Assembly (NCBI GenBank): GCA_903937385.1
Contig: CAIZZF010000007.1
Location: 30,403 to 94,402, forward strand
DNA from: an uncultured Holophagaceae bacterium
GTDB lineage: Bacteria > Acidobacteriota > Holophagae > Holophagales > Holophagaceae
Length of the DNA: 64,000 nt
Reading direction: 5' to 3'
Shown in pieces: positions 25,267 through 35,074 of the stretch. Position 1 is the first letter of the stretch. Every line of letters begins with the position of its first letter. Below the pieces are notes generated by a model. The model worked only from the letters and a program-made list of their open reading frames with translations. It was not told where the DNA came from and ran no database searches. Both the position numbers and the translations under genes were made by a program.

Positions 25267-26427
25267 CTAGCGGCCCGGAGCCGAGGCTGGTGGGGTGGCG
25301 GGAACGGGCTTCACCACCTGGCCGGCGCTGACCTTCTGGGTGCCCTCCACCACGACCTTGTCGCCGAGGGCGAGGCCTTTCTCCACCACCACCTGGGTGC
25401 CCAGGCGCGGCCCGATCTGGATGGGGCGGATCTCCACCTTGTTGTCGGCGCCCACCACGGCGACCTGGGAGTTGCCTTGCACTTCCCAGACGGCCCGCTG
25501 GGGCACCAGGATGGCGCCCTTCCGCAGGCCCACGTCTGCGGCGACCTTGGCGAACTGACCGGGACGCAGGAGGCGCTCGGGGTTCGGGAAGAGCCCGGCC
25601 AGCATGATGGTGCCCGTCTTCACGTCCACGTTGCGGTCCGCCATGAAGGGGTCGCCGTGGAAGGGATAGGTCGTACCGTCAGACAGCACCAGGGTGAGCG
25701 TGCCCTTGCCGCCACCCTTGGCGGCCCACTGACGGGCCCAGCCCATGTATTCCTGCTCGTTGGCGCTGAAGTACACCTTGATGGGGTCCACCGTGGACAC
25801 CGTGGTCATGACCTTCTGGGGATTCACCAGATCGCCCACCTGCACCTTGGCCATGCCGGCGATGCCGTCGATGGGCGAGGTGACGCGGGTCCACTGCAGG
25901 CTCAGCAGGGCCCGGTCATGAGCGGCCTTGGAAGCGTCCACATTGGCCTGGGCCTGACGCAGCGAGGCGCGGGCGTTGTCGAGCTCCTGCTGGGAGATGG
26001 CCCGCTCGGCCACCAGGGGGGCAAAGCGCGCCACGTCGAGGCTGGTCTTGTCGAGGGTGGCCTGGTCCCGGGCCAGGGCGGCCCTGGTCTGGTCCGCGGC
26101 GGCGGCGAGCTGCCGGGCATCAATCTCGAAGAGGACATCACCCTTGCGCAGGGCCGAGCCCTCCCGGTAGACCTGGCGGAGCAGGTAGCCCTCCACCTGG
26201 GGGCGGATCTCGGCGTTCACGAAGCCGTCCAGCGTCCCCACCCACTCATGGGTCAGCGGCACGTCCATCTGCACGGCTGGCTGCACGCCCACCTGCAGCG
26301 GGGCTGCCGGGGGACGGCTCTTGCCGCCGCAGGCCAGGGCGAGGGCCACGGTGAGCACCGGCAGGGCCAGGGACAGGCCCCGGCGAGTCGTTCTGTCGAA
26401 GCTGAATCGAGTATAGGTTGAGGGCAT
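25267..26427 (-). CDS. RND efflux periplasmic adaptor lipoprotein
   Basis: A 386-residue membrane-fusion protein linking the RND pump to the outer-membrane channel. A signal peptide ends in the lipobox ALAC (Cys33). The lipoyl halves flank an alpha-helical hairpin: VNAEIRPQVEGYLLRQVYREG and SLQWTRVTSPIDGIAG (shown in part). The C-terminal beta-barrel and membrane-proximal domains include LLRPGQFAKVAADVG. The pump gene begins 3 bases after its stop. It is the first gene of the operon adaptor-pump-channel. Confidence 0.93.
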   Translation of the reverse strand: MPSTYTRFSFDRTTRRGLSLALPVLTVALALACGGKSRPPAAPLQVGVQPAVQMDVPLTHEWVGTLDGFVNAEIRPQVEGYLLRQVYREGSALRKGDVLFEIDARQLAAAADQTRAALARDQATLDKTSLDVARFAPLVAERAISQQELDNARASLRQAQANVDASKAAHDRALLSLQWTRVTSPIDGIAGMAKVQVGDLVNPQKVMTTVSTVDPIKVYFSANEQEYMGWARQWAAKGGGKGTLTLVLSDGTTYPFHGDPFMADRNVDVKTGTIMLAGLFPNPERLLRPGQFAKVAADVGLRKGAILVPQRAVWEVQGNSQVAVVGADNKVEIRPIQIGPRLGTQVVVEKGLALGDKVVVEGTQKVSAGQVVKPVPATPPASAPGR

Positions 26428-26629
26428 AATCCCTCCATCCTACAGCCCCGCTTCGCTCCCGCCCCAAGCCAATTGCAGAACCTCAGGGTTGTTGGCAAAG
26501 GCAACCTTTACGGAAAGTGCGCGCGGCGGGTATAACCATCTCCCTAGGCCCACGCGGCGCTCGTGGCCGTCTTGCTTCCCTCGACCGACGGCCTCCCTGC
26601 GCACTGCAAGCCCAGAAAGGACCGGCCCC

Positions 26630-27343
26630 ATGAACCTGTTCGACCTGCCCACCGAGACCGAGACCGCCGCCATCGACGCCGCCATCACCACCCGCCAGTC
26701 CATGCGGGCCTACCTGCCCACGCCGGTGTCCAAGGGCACCGTGGCCGAGATCCTCCGGGTCGCCTCCCGGGCGCCCTCCGGCACCAACACGCAGCCCTGG
26801 CAGGTCCACGTGCTCATGGGCGCCGCCCGGCAGCGGGTCTCCGATCGCATCTGCGCCATCTTTGAGGATCCCGCCGAGCTCGCCCAGCACACGGACGAGT
26901 ACGACTACTACCCCAAGGAGTGGGTCTCGCCCTACGTCGATCGCCGCCGCAAGATCGGCTGGGACCTCTACCGGCTGCTGGACATCGCCAAGGGCGACAA
27001 GGACCGCATCCACCAGCAGCACGCCCGCAACTACCGGTTCTTCGACGCGCCCGTGGGTCTGATCTTCACCATCGACCGGATCATGCAGCAGGGCAGCTGG
27101 CTGGACTACGGGATGTTCCTGGAGAACGTCATGGTGGCGGCCCGGGCCCGCGGCCTGCACACCTGCCCCCAGGCCGCCTTCACGCAGTTCCACCGCGTGC
27201 TCGCGGAGGAACTGGCCCTGAAGCCCGAGCAGATGGTGGTCTGCGGCATGGCCCTGGGCCACGCAGACCCCGCGGCGGTGGCGAACACGCTGGTCACCGA
27301 CCGCGTCCCCGTGGAGGAGTTTGCCCAGTTCCACGAGGACTGA
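26630..27343 (+). CDS. nitroreductase-family FMN oxidoreductase
   Basis: A 237-residue flavoprotein using NAD(P)H to reduce nitro compounds or related substrates. Typical features are ITTRQSMRAYLPTPV (FMN phosphate contact), ASRAPSGTNTQPWQVHV (residues 45-61) and GLHTCPQAAF, with the C-terminal CGMALGHADP. The ATG at 26630 follows GAAAGGA. It is divergent from the RND operon, and the 202-bp gap between them may hold shared promoter elements, including GGTTG-10-CAACC at 26487-26506. The substrate is not predictable. Confidence 0.9.
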   Translation: MNLFDLPTETETAAIDAAITTRQSMRAYLPTPVSKGTVAEILRVASRAPSGTNTQPWQVHVLMGAARQRVSDRICAIFEDPAELAQHTDEYDYYPKEWVSPYVDRRRKIGWDLYRLLDIAKGDKDRIHQQHARNYRFFDAPVGLIFTIDRIMQQGSWLDYGMFLENVMVAARARGLHTCPQAAFTQFHRVLAEELALKPEQMVVCGMALGHADPAAVANTLVTDRVPVEEFAQFHED

Positions 27344-27357
27344 GAGGGCGGCAACCG

Positions 27358-27810
27358 CTAGGGCCGGAAGCTGCTCTTCACCAGGGGCGGGGCGTCGGTC
27401 CGCGGGACATGGCATGAGATGCAGACGTAGCGGGCTCCCACGAGAGCTTCCCCCTTGACCTCGGGGGCTCGGCGTAGGTCCACGTAGTGGCTGGCGGGGA
27501 TCGGTGTGGCCTCGCCCTTCTGCTTGGGCCCCGGGAGGGCGTGGCAGTCCACGCAGCCGTTGGCGCTCCGGGTGATGGGGAGGACGTCCGCCACGCCATG
27601 GGGGATCACCGGCGGGTAGTCCCTGTTGATGCGCTTCGGCAGGGGCTTCTCGCCGGGCGCGGAGGCCTCGTCGTGGAACAGGGGCGGTGCGGGCACCTCG
27701 AAGACCGAGGTGCGGGACAAGCCCAGGTTCCGGTCAGGGACGGGCTTGGCCGGGGGATCCGCCAGCAGGGGGGCGGCGCAGAGGGTGAGGAGCAGGATGG
27801 AATGGCGCAC
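27358..27810 (-). CDS. napB: periplasmic nitrate reductase diheme subunit NapB
   Basis: A 150-residue periplasmic cytochrome c that passes electrons to NapA. A signal peptide covers about residues 1-17. Two heme-binding motifs are present, CVDCH (Cys86, Cys89, His90) and CISCH (Cys130, Cys133, His134), with the NapB-type ISxNGCxxCH-like context (SANGCVDCH) and YPPVIPH before it. It lies 10 bases after napA. The usual membrane quinol oxidase (NapC or NapGH) is not encoded here, so electrons must come from elsewhere. Confidence 0.92.
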   Translation of the reverse strand: MRHSILLLTLCAAPLLADPPAKPVPDRNLGLSRTSVFEVPAPPLFHDEASAPGEKPLPKRINRDYPPVIPHGVADVLPITRSANGCVDCHALPGPKQKGEATPIPASHYVDLRRAPEVKGEALVGARYVCISCHVPRTDAPPLVKSSFRP

Positions 27811-27820
27811 AGTGGACCCC

Positions 27821-30562
27821 CTAGACGACCTTGGTGATGCGGACGGCGCACTTCTTGAAGTCGGTTTCCTTGGAGATGGGGCAGGTGGCGTCGAGGGTGA
27901 CCTTGTTGATGAAGACCCCCTCGTCGAACCAGGGCACGTAGACCAGCCCGCGCGGCACCTTGTTACGCCCGCCCACGGTGACCCGCGCCTGGATCTTGCC
28001 CCGGCGGGACTCGATCCAGGCCAGCTCGCCGACCTTCAGCCCGCGCTGCTCGGCATCCTTGGCGTGCATGAACAGCAGGGCCTCGGGCACCGCGGCATGC
28101 AGCTGGGGCACGCGCCGGGTCATGCTGCCGGAGTGCCAGTGCTCCAGAACCCGCCCCGTGCAGAGCCAGAGGTCAAAGTTGACGTCGGGCGATTCGGGCG
28201 GTTCCTGCCAGGGGCGGAAGAAGATCTTGGCCCGGCCGGGCAGGGCTTTGGCCTCGCCGGGCTTGGGTCCCGCGAGGTCGCCGGAGGGCAGCTTCTTCAT
28301 GGCCTTGCCGTAGAAGTCGATGCCCGAGCCCTTCCTGGCGTAGGGGTCGTATTCGTCGTTGAAGCGCCAGCGAGTCTCCTTGCCTTCCACCACGGGCCAC
28401 CGCAGGCCTGCCACGTCGCGCTGGAAGTAGGTGTCGAAGGGCGCCAGGTCATGGCCGTGGCCCAGGCCGAAGCGGCGGTATTCCTCGAAGAGGGCCTTCT
28501 CCGGGAACCAGTGGATCTTGGCGTGGGTCACCGTGGAGTTGGGCTTGTCGAAGGCCACCGGATCGGGCCAGACCGCGGCCTTGGCGGCCTTGGTGGCGAA
28601 GAGCACGTCGTAGAGGGTGGCCTCGGGCTTGAAGCCATGGTCCGCCGCCGCAGGCAGCACGTCCGGAAGCTTCCCCTTCTCGTAGCCGGGAGCATCCAGG
28701 CCTGGCACGGGCTGGGGTCCCCAGACCTCGGCGAGGGTGAAGCGCTTGGCGAACTCCATCATCTGCCAGACGTCGCTGCGGGCCTCACCCGGCGGCAGGA
28801 CGACCTGGCGCCAGAGCTGGGTGCGGCGCTCGGCGTTGCCGTAGCCGCCCCACTTCTCGTAGATCATCGCCGAGGGCAGGATGAGGTCAGCCACCTTCGC
28901 CGAGAGCGTCGGGTAGACATCCGAGACCACGATGAAGTTGTCGAGCTTCCGCGCCGCCTCGATGGTGTGGTTGGCGTTGGCCGAGGACTGGAAGGGGTTC
29001 GTGACCTGGACCCAGAGCCAGCGGATCTTGCCGTCTTCGAGATCCCGCATCATCTGAACGATGTGGCTGCCGACCTTGGGATTGATCGTGTTTGGCGGCA
29101 GGTTCCAGATCTCCTCCGCCTGCTTGCGGTGGGCGGGATCGTCCACGGTCATGTCCGCAGGCAGGCGGTGGGCGAAGGTGCCCACCTCACGGGCGGTGCC
29201 GCAGGCGGAGGGCTGCCCCGTCAGCGAGAAGGCCCCCGCGCCGGGGCGGGCCTGCTTGCCCGTGAGCAGGTGCACCATGTAGGCCTGCTCGTTCACCCAG
29301 GTGCCGCGGGTGTGCTGGTTGAAGCCCATGGTCCAGAAGGAGACCTGCTTGCGCTTGGGGTTCGCATACTCGTCGGCCAGCTGCACGAGCTTGGCCTTGA
29401 AGGCCTCCAGGGACTCGTCCGGATCGCCCTTGGCGACCCTGGCCACGAAGTCCAACGTGTAGGGCTCCAGACCTTTCTGGAACTCCTCGTAGGTGATGAG
29501 CCAGTGCTGCTGCGGGGTGGCGCTGGCCGTCTGGGCCCGCTCGTGGCGGGCCTCGGGATCCAGGCCCCGGGCGATGGCCTCGTCCCGGGTCAGCACCACG
29601 GATTTCTGCCGGGCCAGGGTGTCCTTCTCGGCCGGGTAGGCCTTCAGGGTGTCCTCCCGGAGCCCGAAGCCGATGTCCGTGGCGCCCGCGGCGAACACAC
29701 AGTGCTTCGTCACATAGTCCTGGTCCACCGCGCCGCGCTTGACGATCTCCCGGGCCAGGTAGTTCCAGATCGCGAGGTCCGTATTTGGCTTGAACACAAT
29801 CTCCAGGTCCGCGCCCTCGGAGGTGGCGTTGGCATAGGTGGTGAGGTTGATGATCCGGTAGTCCGGCCGCCGGAGCCGCTCATCCATCACCCGGGCCCAG
29901 AGCATGGGGTGCATCTCCGCCATGTTGGCGCCCCAGGTGACGACGGCGTCCGTGAGTTCGATGTCGTCGTAGCAGCCGGAGGGCTCGTCGATGCCGAAGG
30001 TCTGCATGAAGGCGGTCACCGCCGAGGCCATGCAGTGCCGGGCGTTGGGGTCCAGGTTGTTGGAGCGCCAGCCGGCCTTGACCAGCTTCACCGCCGCGTA
30101 GCCCTCCATGATCGTGTACTGGCCCGAGCCCATGACCGCCACGCCCGTGGGTCCCAGCGCCTGGTGGGCCTTGGTCCACTGTGTCTTCATGACGTCAAAG
30201 GCCTCCTTCCAGGAGACCTCCTCGAAGTCACCCTGCTTGTCGAACACGCCGTTCTTCTTGCGCAGGAGCGGCCGCTTCAGCCGGTCGGCGCCGTAGAGGA
30301 TCTGGGCGCAGGCATAGCCCTTGGCGCAGAGCAGGCCTCGGTTCACGGGGTTCTGGGGGTCGCCCTTCACGGCCACGACCCGGCCCTCCTTGGAGGCGAT
30401 GCGGATGCCGCAGCCGGTGCCGCAGAAGCGGCAGACGCCGCGCTCCCAGTTCCAGCCCTTGGCTTCGGCCGGCAGCGCCTCGAGGGGCAGGCCGGTGGCG
30501 CCGACGGCGGCCGTGGTGAACCCGGCCTTGAGGAAAGTCCGCCTGGTGAGCTGCAGCGACAT
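27821..30562 (-). CDS. napA: periplasmic nitrate reductase catalytic subunit NapA
   Basis: It reduces nitrate to nitrite in the periplasm using a Mo-bis-MGD cofactor. The twin-arginine signal [11 protein letters not shown] starts at residue 5. The 4Fe-4S cluster ligands are Cys44, Cys47, Cys51 and Cys79. The Mo-ligand Cys177 lies in [13 protein letters not shown]. At 913 residues it is about 80 longer than the E. coli enzyme; a charged stretch near residues 320-360 looks like an insertion. A strong AAGGAGG precedes the ATG. The operon is just napA-napB: no napD chaperone or maturation genes are nearby. Confidence 0.95.
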   Translation of the reverse strand: MSLQLTRRTFLKAGFTTAAVGATGLPLEALPAEAKGWNWERGVCRFCGTGCGIRIASKEGRVVAVKGDPQNPVNRGLLCAKGYACAQILYGADRLKRPLLRKKNGVFDKQGDFEEVSWKEAFDVMKTQWTKAHQALGPTGVAVMGSGQYTIMEGYAAVKLVKAGWRSNNLDPNARHCMASAVTAFMQTFGIDEPSGCYDDIELTDAVVTWGANMAEMHPMLWARVMDERLRRPDYRIINLTTYANATSEGADLEIVFKPNTDLAIWNYLAREIVKRGAVDQDYVTKHCVFAAGATDIGFGLREDTLKAYPAEKDTLARQKSVVLTRDEAIARGLDPEARHERAQTASATPQQHWLITYEEFQKGLEPYTLDFVARVAKGDPDESLEAFKAKLVQLADEYANPKRKQVSFWTMGFNQHTRGTWVNEQAYMVHLLTGKQARPGAGAFSLTGQPSACGTAREVGTFAHRLPADMTVDDPAHRKQAEEIWNLPPNTINPKVGSHIVQMMRDLEDGKIRWLWVQVTNPFQSSANANHTIEAARKLDNFIVVSDVYPTLSAKVADLILPSAMIYEKWGGYGNAERRTQLWRQVVLPPGEARSDVWQMMEFAKRFTLAEVWGPQPVPGLDAPGYEKGKLPDVLPAAADHGFKPEATLYDVLFATKAAKAAVWPDPVAFDKPNSTVTHAKIHWFPEKALFEEYRRFGLGHGHDLAPFDTYFQRDVAGLRWPVVEGKETRWRFNDEYDPYARKGSGIDFYGKAMKKLPSGDLAGPKPGEAKALPGRAKIFFRPWQEPPESPDVNFDLWLCTGRVLEHWHSGSMTRRVPQLHAAVPEALLFMHAKDAEQRGLKVGELAWIESRRGKIQARVTVGGRNKVPRGLVYVPWFDEGVFINKVTLDATCPISKETDFKKCAVRITKVV

Positions 30563-30762
30563 GAGGGCCTCCTTGGGGGGAAGTATATCTAGGATGCGAC
30601 GGTCTGAAATATGAATAAATCGTCACAAACCCGTCAGGCCAAAGATCCCTTCCCCCAGCCACCCAAGTATGGGTCGCCGCCCCGCTTCGCGCCTCGGCGA
30701 GACAGGCCGGTCACCTCGGACCGCGAGTGGCTCCCTGGGGGGGCGGGGGGCGGACGGGCCTC

Positions 30763-31815
30763 CTAGGCTTTGGCGGGCAGGAATGGCTTCGGCCGGCGGG
30801 TGCCCCCCTGTCGTTCGAGCATCCAGCCCGGATACTCCGAGTGCAGGGCGCTGACCTCGTCCAGGCGGGTCAGCTCCTCCGCAGTCAGCACCAGGTCCGC
30901 TGCGGCGAGGTTGTCTTCCAGCTGGGCCAGGGACTTGGCCCCGATGATGATGCTCATGACCTGGGGCTTGGCCAGCAGCCAGGCCAGGGCCACCTGGGCC
31001 ACGGACACCCCGTGGGCCGCCGCGACCTCGCGCATGACCGCCACGCAGGCCCAGGCCCGGGTCGTGTCCACGGGCGGGAAGTCGAAGGCGGTGCGGCGGG
31101 CGCCCTCGGGGGTGGGAGCGCCGGGGCCGAACTTGCCCGACAACAGGCCGCCCGCCAGGGGGGACCAGACCATCAGGCCGAGCTTCTCCTCGGTGAGCAT
31201 GGGCGCCAGCTCCCGCTCCAGGTCCCGGCCGGCGATGGAGTAGTAGGCCTGCAGGGTCTCGAAGCGCGCGTAGCCCTTGGCCTCGCTGATCCCCAGCGCC
31301 CGGGCGATCTTCCAGGCGGCCCAGTTGGAGACGCCCACGTAGCGCACCAGCCCCTGGCGGACGAGGTCGTCCAGGGCCCGCAGGGTCTCCTCGAGGGGGG
31401 TGACGCTGTCGTTGCCGTGGATCTGGTAGAGGTCGATGTGATCGGTCTGCAGGCGCTCAAGGCTGGCCTGGACCGAGTCCATGATGTGGCCCCGGGAGGC
31501 GCCCCGGTCGTTGGGGCCGGGACCCATATCTCCAAACACCTTGGTGGCGATGATCACGTCCTTGCGGGCCACCCCCAGGTTCTTGAAGGCCTGACCCAGC
31601 AGCCGCTCGGACTGGCCGAAGGAGTAGACGTCGGCGGTGTCGAAGAAGTTCACGCCCGCCGCCAGCGACCGGGCGATGAGGCTGTCCACCTCGGCCTGGC
31701 CCAGCTGGCCGATGGCCTTCCAGAAGCCGGCATCGGGATTGCCCCCGAAGGTCATGGCGCCCAGGCAGATCTCCGAGACGAACAGACCGGTGCGGCCAAA
31801 CTGATTGTATTTCAT
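30763..31815 (-). CDS. aldo/keto reductase
   Basis: A 350-residue NADPH-dependent TIM-barrel oxidoreductase. The catalytic tetrad is visible as Asp and Tyr in FDTADVYSFGQSE, Lys in IIATKVFG and His in YQIHGND. The C-terminal nucleotide-binding loop is SIIIGAKSLAQLEDN. The sequence resembles the AKR subgroup of YajO/Tas-like and potassium-channel-beta-like enzymes, with an early NQFGRTGLFVSEICLGAMTFG start (shown in part). It is a single gene, flanked by about 200-bp gaps on each side in which I see no other gene. Confidence 0.9.
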   Translation of the reverse strand: MKYNQFGRTGLFVSEICLGAMTFGGNPDAGFWKAIGQLGQAEVDSLIARSLAAGVNFFDTADVYSFGQSERLLGQAFKNLGVARKDVIIATKVFGDMGPGPNDRGASRGHIMDSVQASLERLQTDHIDLYQIHGNDSVTPLEETLRALDDLVRQGLVRYVGVSNWAAWKIARALGISEAKGYARFETLQAYYSIAGRDLERELAPMLTEEKLGLMVWSPLAGGLLSGKFGPGAPTPEGARRTAFDFPPVDTTRAWACVAVMREVAAAHGVSVAQVALAWLLAKPQVMSIIIGAKSLAQLEDNLAAADLVLTAEELTRLDEVSALHSEYPGWMLERQGGTRRPKPFLPAKA

Positions 31816-31995
31816 GGTGGGACTCCTGGAGGCGACGGAAGGGAATGGTCGCGGGGCCGATGTCCAGTGTCAAACCTCGGCTACCATCCGCCGCTGAGTG
31901 TAGACCCGACCATCCTTCGCGGGGGAAGGTGATCGGGCCTGCTCTTTCGGATCTGGTCGCTCATGCGTCAGGGGGAATCGTGGCCCCCCATCCGC

Positions 31996-32451
31996 TTACA
32001 TCTCCATGAGCCGGGGCTGCACCAGGCGCGCGAAGTCCTGGTAGGACATCCGCACGGCCTCGGTGTGGTCGCCGCCGTTGAAGACGATCTCCTTGTCCTC
32101 CGCCAGCTGCGGGTCCACCAGCACCTCCATGTTGAAGAGGTTGCCGAAGGGCGGCATGGCACCCACTTCGCAGTCGGGGAAGTCGAAGCGGAACTCCCCT
32201 TCATGGGCGATGCGGGCGTGCTGGGCACCGGTGGACTGCTCGAGCTTGGCGAGGCTGACGTGGCGCGTGCCCGGGATGACGGCCATGGCAAGGCGACCGT
32301 CCAGGTCCACGATCACGGTCTTGGCCATCTCCTGCCCCGGTACGTGCAGGGATTGGGCCACTTCCATGGCCGTGTAGGCGGGGCGGTGGGGCATGGCACT
32401 GTAGGCCACGTGGTGGTTCTCCAGGAATGCTTTCAGGCGGGGGGTGAGCAT
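31996..32451 (-). CDS. YbaK/ProX-type aminoacyl-tRNA deacylase-like protein
   Basis: A 151-residue single-domain protein of the family that hydrolyses mischarged tRNAs in trans. Family features include AMEVAQSLHVPGQEMAKTV with the catalytic Lys, AVIPGTRHVSLAKL, and the GAMPPFG loop. The long upstream open frame is rejected because the ATG at 32451 has AAGGAGG at ideal distance. It is divergent from the dehalogenase-like gene. Substrate specificity (Pro, Cys or other) is not clear. Confidence 0.85.
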   Translation of the reverse strand: MLTPRLKAFLENHHVAYSAMPHRPAYTAMEVAQSLHVPGQEMAKTVIVDLDGRLAMAVIPGTRHVSLAKLEQSTGAQHARIAHEGEFRFDFPDCEVGAMPPFGNLFNMEVLVDPQLAEDKEIVFNGGDHTEAVRMSYQDFARLVQPRLMEM

Positions 32452-32609
32452 CGCTGCCTCCTTCGGGGAAAGGGCAGGACCAATGTCGGTTCGGACGGCC
32501 CTCTCCACAATCCATTCGCGGAGGTTTCCGGCGGACCCTTCGGCAAAGCGTTCTTTCTCCTGCTTTGAGCAGCGCCGAGGGGAGAGAATCACTCCTCAGA
32601 GGTCTTGGC

Positions 32610-33527
32610 ATGGTTGTGGGCGATCCAACGCTTTTTCCGGGGTTCGAGTCGCTGTCCGTGCCGACGGACGAAGGTGTGAGCATCCACGCCCTCACGGGGG
32701 GCTCGGGGCCGCCCCTGCTGCTGCTCCACGGCCACCCGGAGACCCATGCCATCTGGCACAAGGTGGCTCCCGAGCTGGCCAAGCGCTTCAGCCTGGTGCT
32801 CCCTGATCTGCGGGGGTATGGCGACTCCTCCAGGCCCCCTGGCGACAGCCAGCACCTCGCCTACAGCAAGCGGGTCATGGCCCGGGATCAGGTCAGATTG
32901 ATGCAGGCCCTCGGCTTCGACCGCTTCGCCGTGCTGGCCCATGACCGCGGTGCCCGGGTGGCGCACCGGCTCGCCCTGGACTTTGAGACCGCCGTGAGCC
33001 ATCTGGTCCTGCTGGACATCGCCCCCACCCTGGCCATGTACGAGCAGACCACGGAGGCCTTCGCCCGGGCCTACTGGCACTGGTTCTTCCTCATCCAGCC
33101 GGCCCCGCTGCCTGAGCGGCTCATCGAGGCGGATCCCGAGGCCTACATCCGCGAGGTCATGGGTCGCCGCAGCGCCGGCCTGGCCCCCTTCGATCCCCGG
33201 GCCCTGGCCGAGTACATCCGCTGCCTGAGCGCGCCTGGAAGTGCGCACGGCCTCTGCGAAGACTACCGCGCCTCGGCCTCGGTGGACCTCGACCACGACC
33301 GGGCGGACCGCGCCCTGGGCCATCGGGTGGCCGCGCCTCTGCTGGCCCTCTGGGGCACCCAGGGGGCCGTCCAGCGCTGCTTCGAGCCTCTGGCGGAGTG
33401 GCACAAGGCCGCGCTGGATGTGCGGGGTGGACCCCTCGCCTGTGGCCACTATCTGCCCGAGGAAGTCCCGGAGGACCTGCTGGCGGCGGTCCTGCCCTTC
33501 CTGGCGGGGGACACGGCGATTCCTTGA
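32610..33527 (+). CDS. alpha/beta hydrolase, fluoroacetate/haloacetate dehalogenase-like
   Basis: A 305-residue hydrolase. From known FAcD enzymes one expects an Asp nucleophile with two Arg for the carboxylate, a His-Trp-Tyr halide pocket, and a catalytic Asp/His pair. All can be placed: Asp112-Arg113 and Arg116 in HDRGAR, Asp136, His157-Trp158 in YWHWFF, Tyr219 in CEDYR, and His280 in CGHYLPEE. The oxyanion motif is LLHGHP. That makes a dehalogenase more likely than an esterase or epoxide hydrolase. I use the ATG at 32610; the frame is open to 32565. Activity on fluoroacetate is inference. Confidence 0.8.
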   Translation: MVVGDPTLFPGFESLSVPTDEGVSIHALTGGSGPPLLLLHGHPETHAIWHKVAPELAKRFSLVLPDLRGYGDSSRPPGDSQHLAYSKRVMARDQVRLMQALGFDRFAVLAHDRGARVAHRLALDFETAVSHLVLLDIAPTLAMYEQTTEAFARAYWHWFFLIQPAPLPERLIEADPEAYIREVMGRRSAGLAPFDPRALAEYIRCLSAPGSAHGLCEDYRASASVDLDHDRADRALGHRVAAPLLALWGTQGAVQRCFEPLAEWHKAALDVRGGPLACGHYLPEEVPEDLLAAVLPFLAGDTAIP

Positions 33528-33619
33528 CGCGCTCGGGACCTTGACCAGATCCTGAGACCAACCCCTCACGATCCTGGCTCCCATGGTGGGATCCCGCTTC
33601 AGGATGGGCGGAGGCGTCA

Positions 33620-35032
33620 ATGACCACGGGCTACCGACGGGAAGTGGGCCTGTTCGCGGCGACCATGCTGATCGCCGGGTGCATGATCGGCAGCGGCATC
33701 TTCGTCGTCCCCTCCGAGATCGTGCAGACCGGCCACAGCGGGACCTTCCTGCTGGTCACCTGGGCCTTCACGGGCTTCCTCACCCTGATGGGGGTGCTCT
33801 CCTTCGGCGAGCTGGCCGCCATGTATCCAGAAGCCGGCGGCCCCTACCTGTATCTGAAGGAGGCCTTTGGCCGCCGGGTTGCCTTCCTCTTCGGCTGGAC
33901 CACCTTCGCCATCATCGAGTGCGGGTCCATCGCCGCTGTCGCCAGCGCCTTCGGCTACGTCCTGGGTAGCTTCCTGCCCTTCTTCAGCGATGCCCACTGG
34001 CTGCTGCCGCCCGTCCGCATCGGCGAGATGCACGTGGGGGGCTTCCTCCTCGGCCCCTGGGCGCTGGGGCTGACCTCCGCCCGGGCCGTGGGTCTGGTCC
34101 TGGTGGTGCTGCTGACCTGGGTGAACCTCCAGGGCATCCGCATGGGCGCCCGGGTGCAGAGCATCATCACCATGGCCAAGCTGGGGGCCCTTGCGGGCCT
34201 GATCCTGCTGGGCCTCTTCATGAGCCCGCCTACCGCGCCCAACCCGGGCCCCTTCACCGGCGGCGGGCCGGGGCTCCCCCTGCTGGGGGCCTTCCTGGTG
34301 GCCCAGGTGGGCAGCCTCTTCGCCACCGGCGGCTGGAACTACCTGCCCTATATCGGGGGCGAGGTCCGCGATCCCGGGCGAACGCTCCCCCTCAGCCTCG
34401 TCCTGGGGGTCTGCATGGTCGTGGGCCTCTACCTGCTGGCGAACCTGGCCTACCTGCACATCCTAGGTCCCACGGGGATCGCCACCGCCCCCGCCGGCCG
34501 GGTCGCCACGGAGACCCTCCGCGTCCTGCTGGGTCCGCGGGCCGGGATGATCATGGCTGGCGCCATCCTGGTCTCTATGGTGGGTTACCTGAACGGGGCC
34601 ATCCTCGCCTCGCCCCGGATCTACCAGGCCATGGCCGCCGACGGCCTCTTCTTCCGCTCTGCGGAGCGCCTGAGCGCTCGGGGTGTGCCCGCGGCCGCCT
34701 TGGTCATCCAGGCCCTCTGGACGGGCGTCCTGGCCCTCTCCGGCACCTACAACCAGCTGCTGGACTTCCTGATCTTTGCCGAGCTCCTCTTCTTCGTCCT
34801 CACGGTGGTCGGCGTCTTCATCCTGCGCCGCACCCGCCCGGATCTGCCCCGCCCCTACCGCACCTGGGGCTATCCCGTCACGCCCGCCCTCTACATCGCC
34901 GGTTGCGTCGCGATCCTGGTGGGCCTCCTGCTCTACCGCCCCAGCTACACCTGGCCCGGCCTCGTGCTGGTGCTGCTGGGCCTGCCCTTCTACCAGCTGG
35001 CGAACCGGGGTGAGCGGCGGCCGCAGCCATGA
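33620..35032 (+). CDS. APC-family amino acid permease
   Basis: A 470-residue inner-membrane transporter with 12 or so helices. Typical APC features are the unwound first helix GCMIGSGIFVVPSEI, then LSFGELAAMYPEAGGPYLYLKE (shown in part) and the later NYLPYIGGEVRDPGRTLP. It resembles the LAT-type exchangers (y+LAT/SteT). The substrate is probably a neutral or large amino acid. A GGAGG-containing ribosome site precedes the ATG. It stands between the dehalogenase-like gene and a small unknown gene. Confidence 0.88.
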   Translation: MTTGYRREVGLFAATMLIAGCMIGSGIFVVPSEIVQTGHSGTFLLVTWAFTGFLTLMGVLSFGELAAMYPEAGGPYLYLKEAFGRRVAFLFGWTTFAIIECGSIAAVASAFGYVLGSFLPFFSDAHWLLPPVRIGEMHVGGFLLGPWALGLTSARAVGLVLVVLLTWVNLQGIRMGARVQSIITMAKLGALAGLILLGLFMSPPTAPNPGPFTGGGPGLPLLGAFLVAQVGSLFATGGWNYLPYIGGEVRDPGRTLPLSLVLGVCMVVGLYLLANLAYLHILGPTGIATAPAGRVATETLRVLLGPRAGMIMAGAILVSMVGYLNGAILASPRIYQAMAADGLFFRSAERLSARGVPAAALVIQALWTGVLALSGTYNQLLDFLIFAELLFFVLTVVGVFILRRTRPDLPRPYRTWGYPVTPALYIAGCVAILVGLLLYRPSYTWPGLVLVLLGLPFYQLANRGERRPQP

Positions 35033-35074
35033 GGAACCACCGGTGCCAAGGGTGGTAGCCCTGCGGGAGGCGGG

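Noticed and set aside
22900..26421. 1173-codon open frame on the plus strand
   Set aside because: It lies antisense to the RND pump and adaptor genes, which have full family motifs. Its His/Asp/Gly/Val-rich composition is the usual shadow of high-GC coding DNA.
27626..30592. 988-codon open frame on the plus strand
   Set aside because: Antisense shadow of napA, which carries all cofactor ligands.
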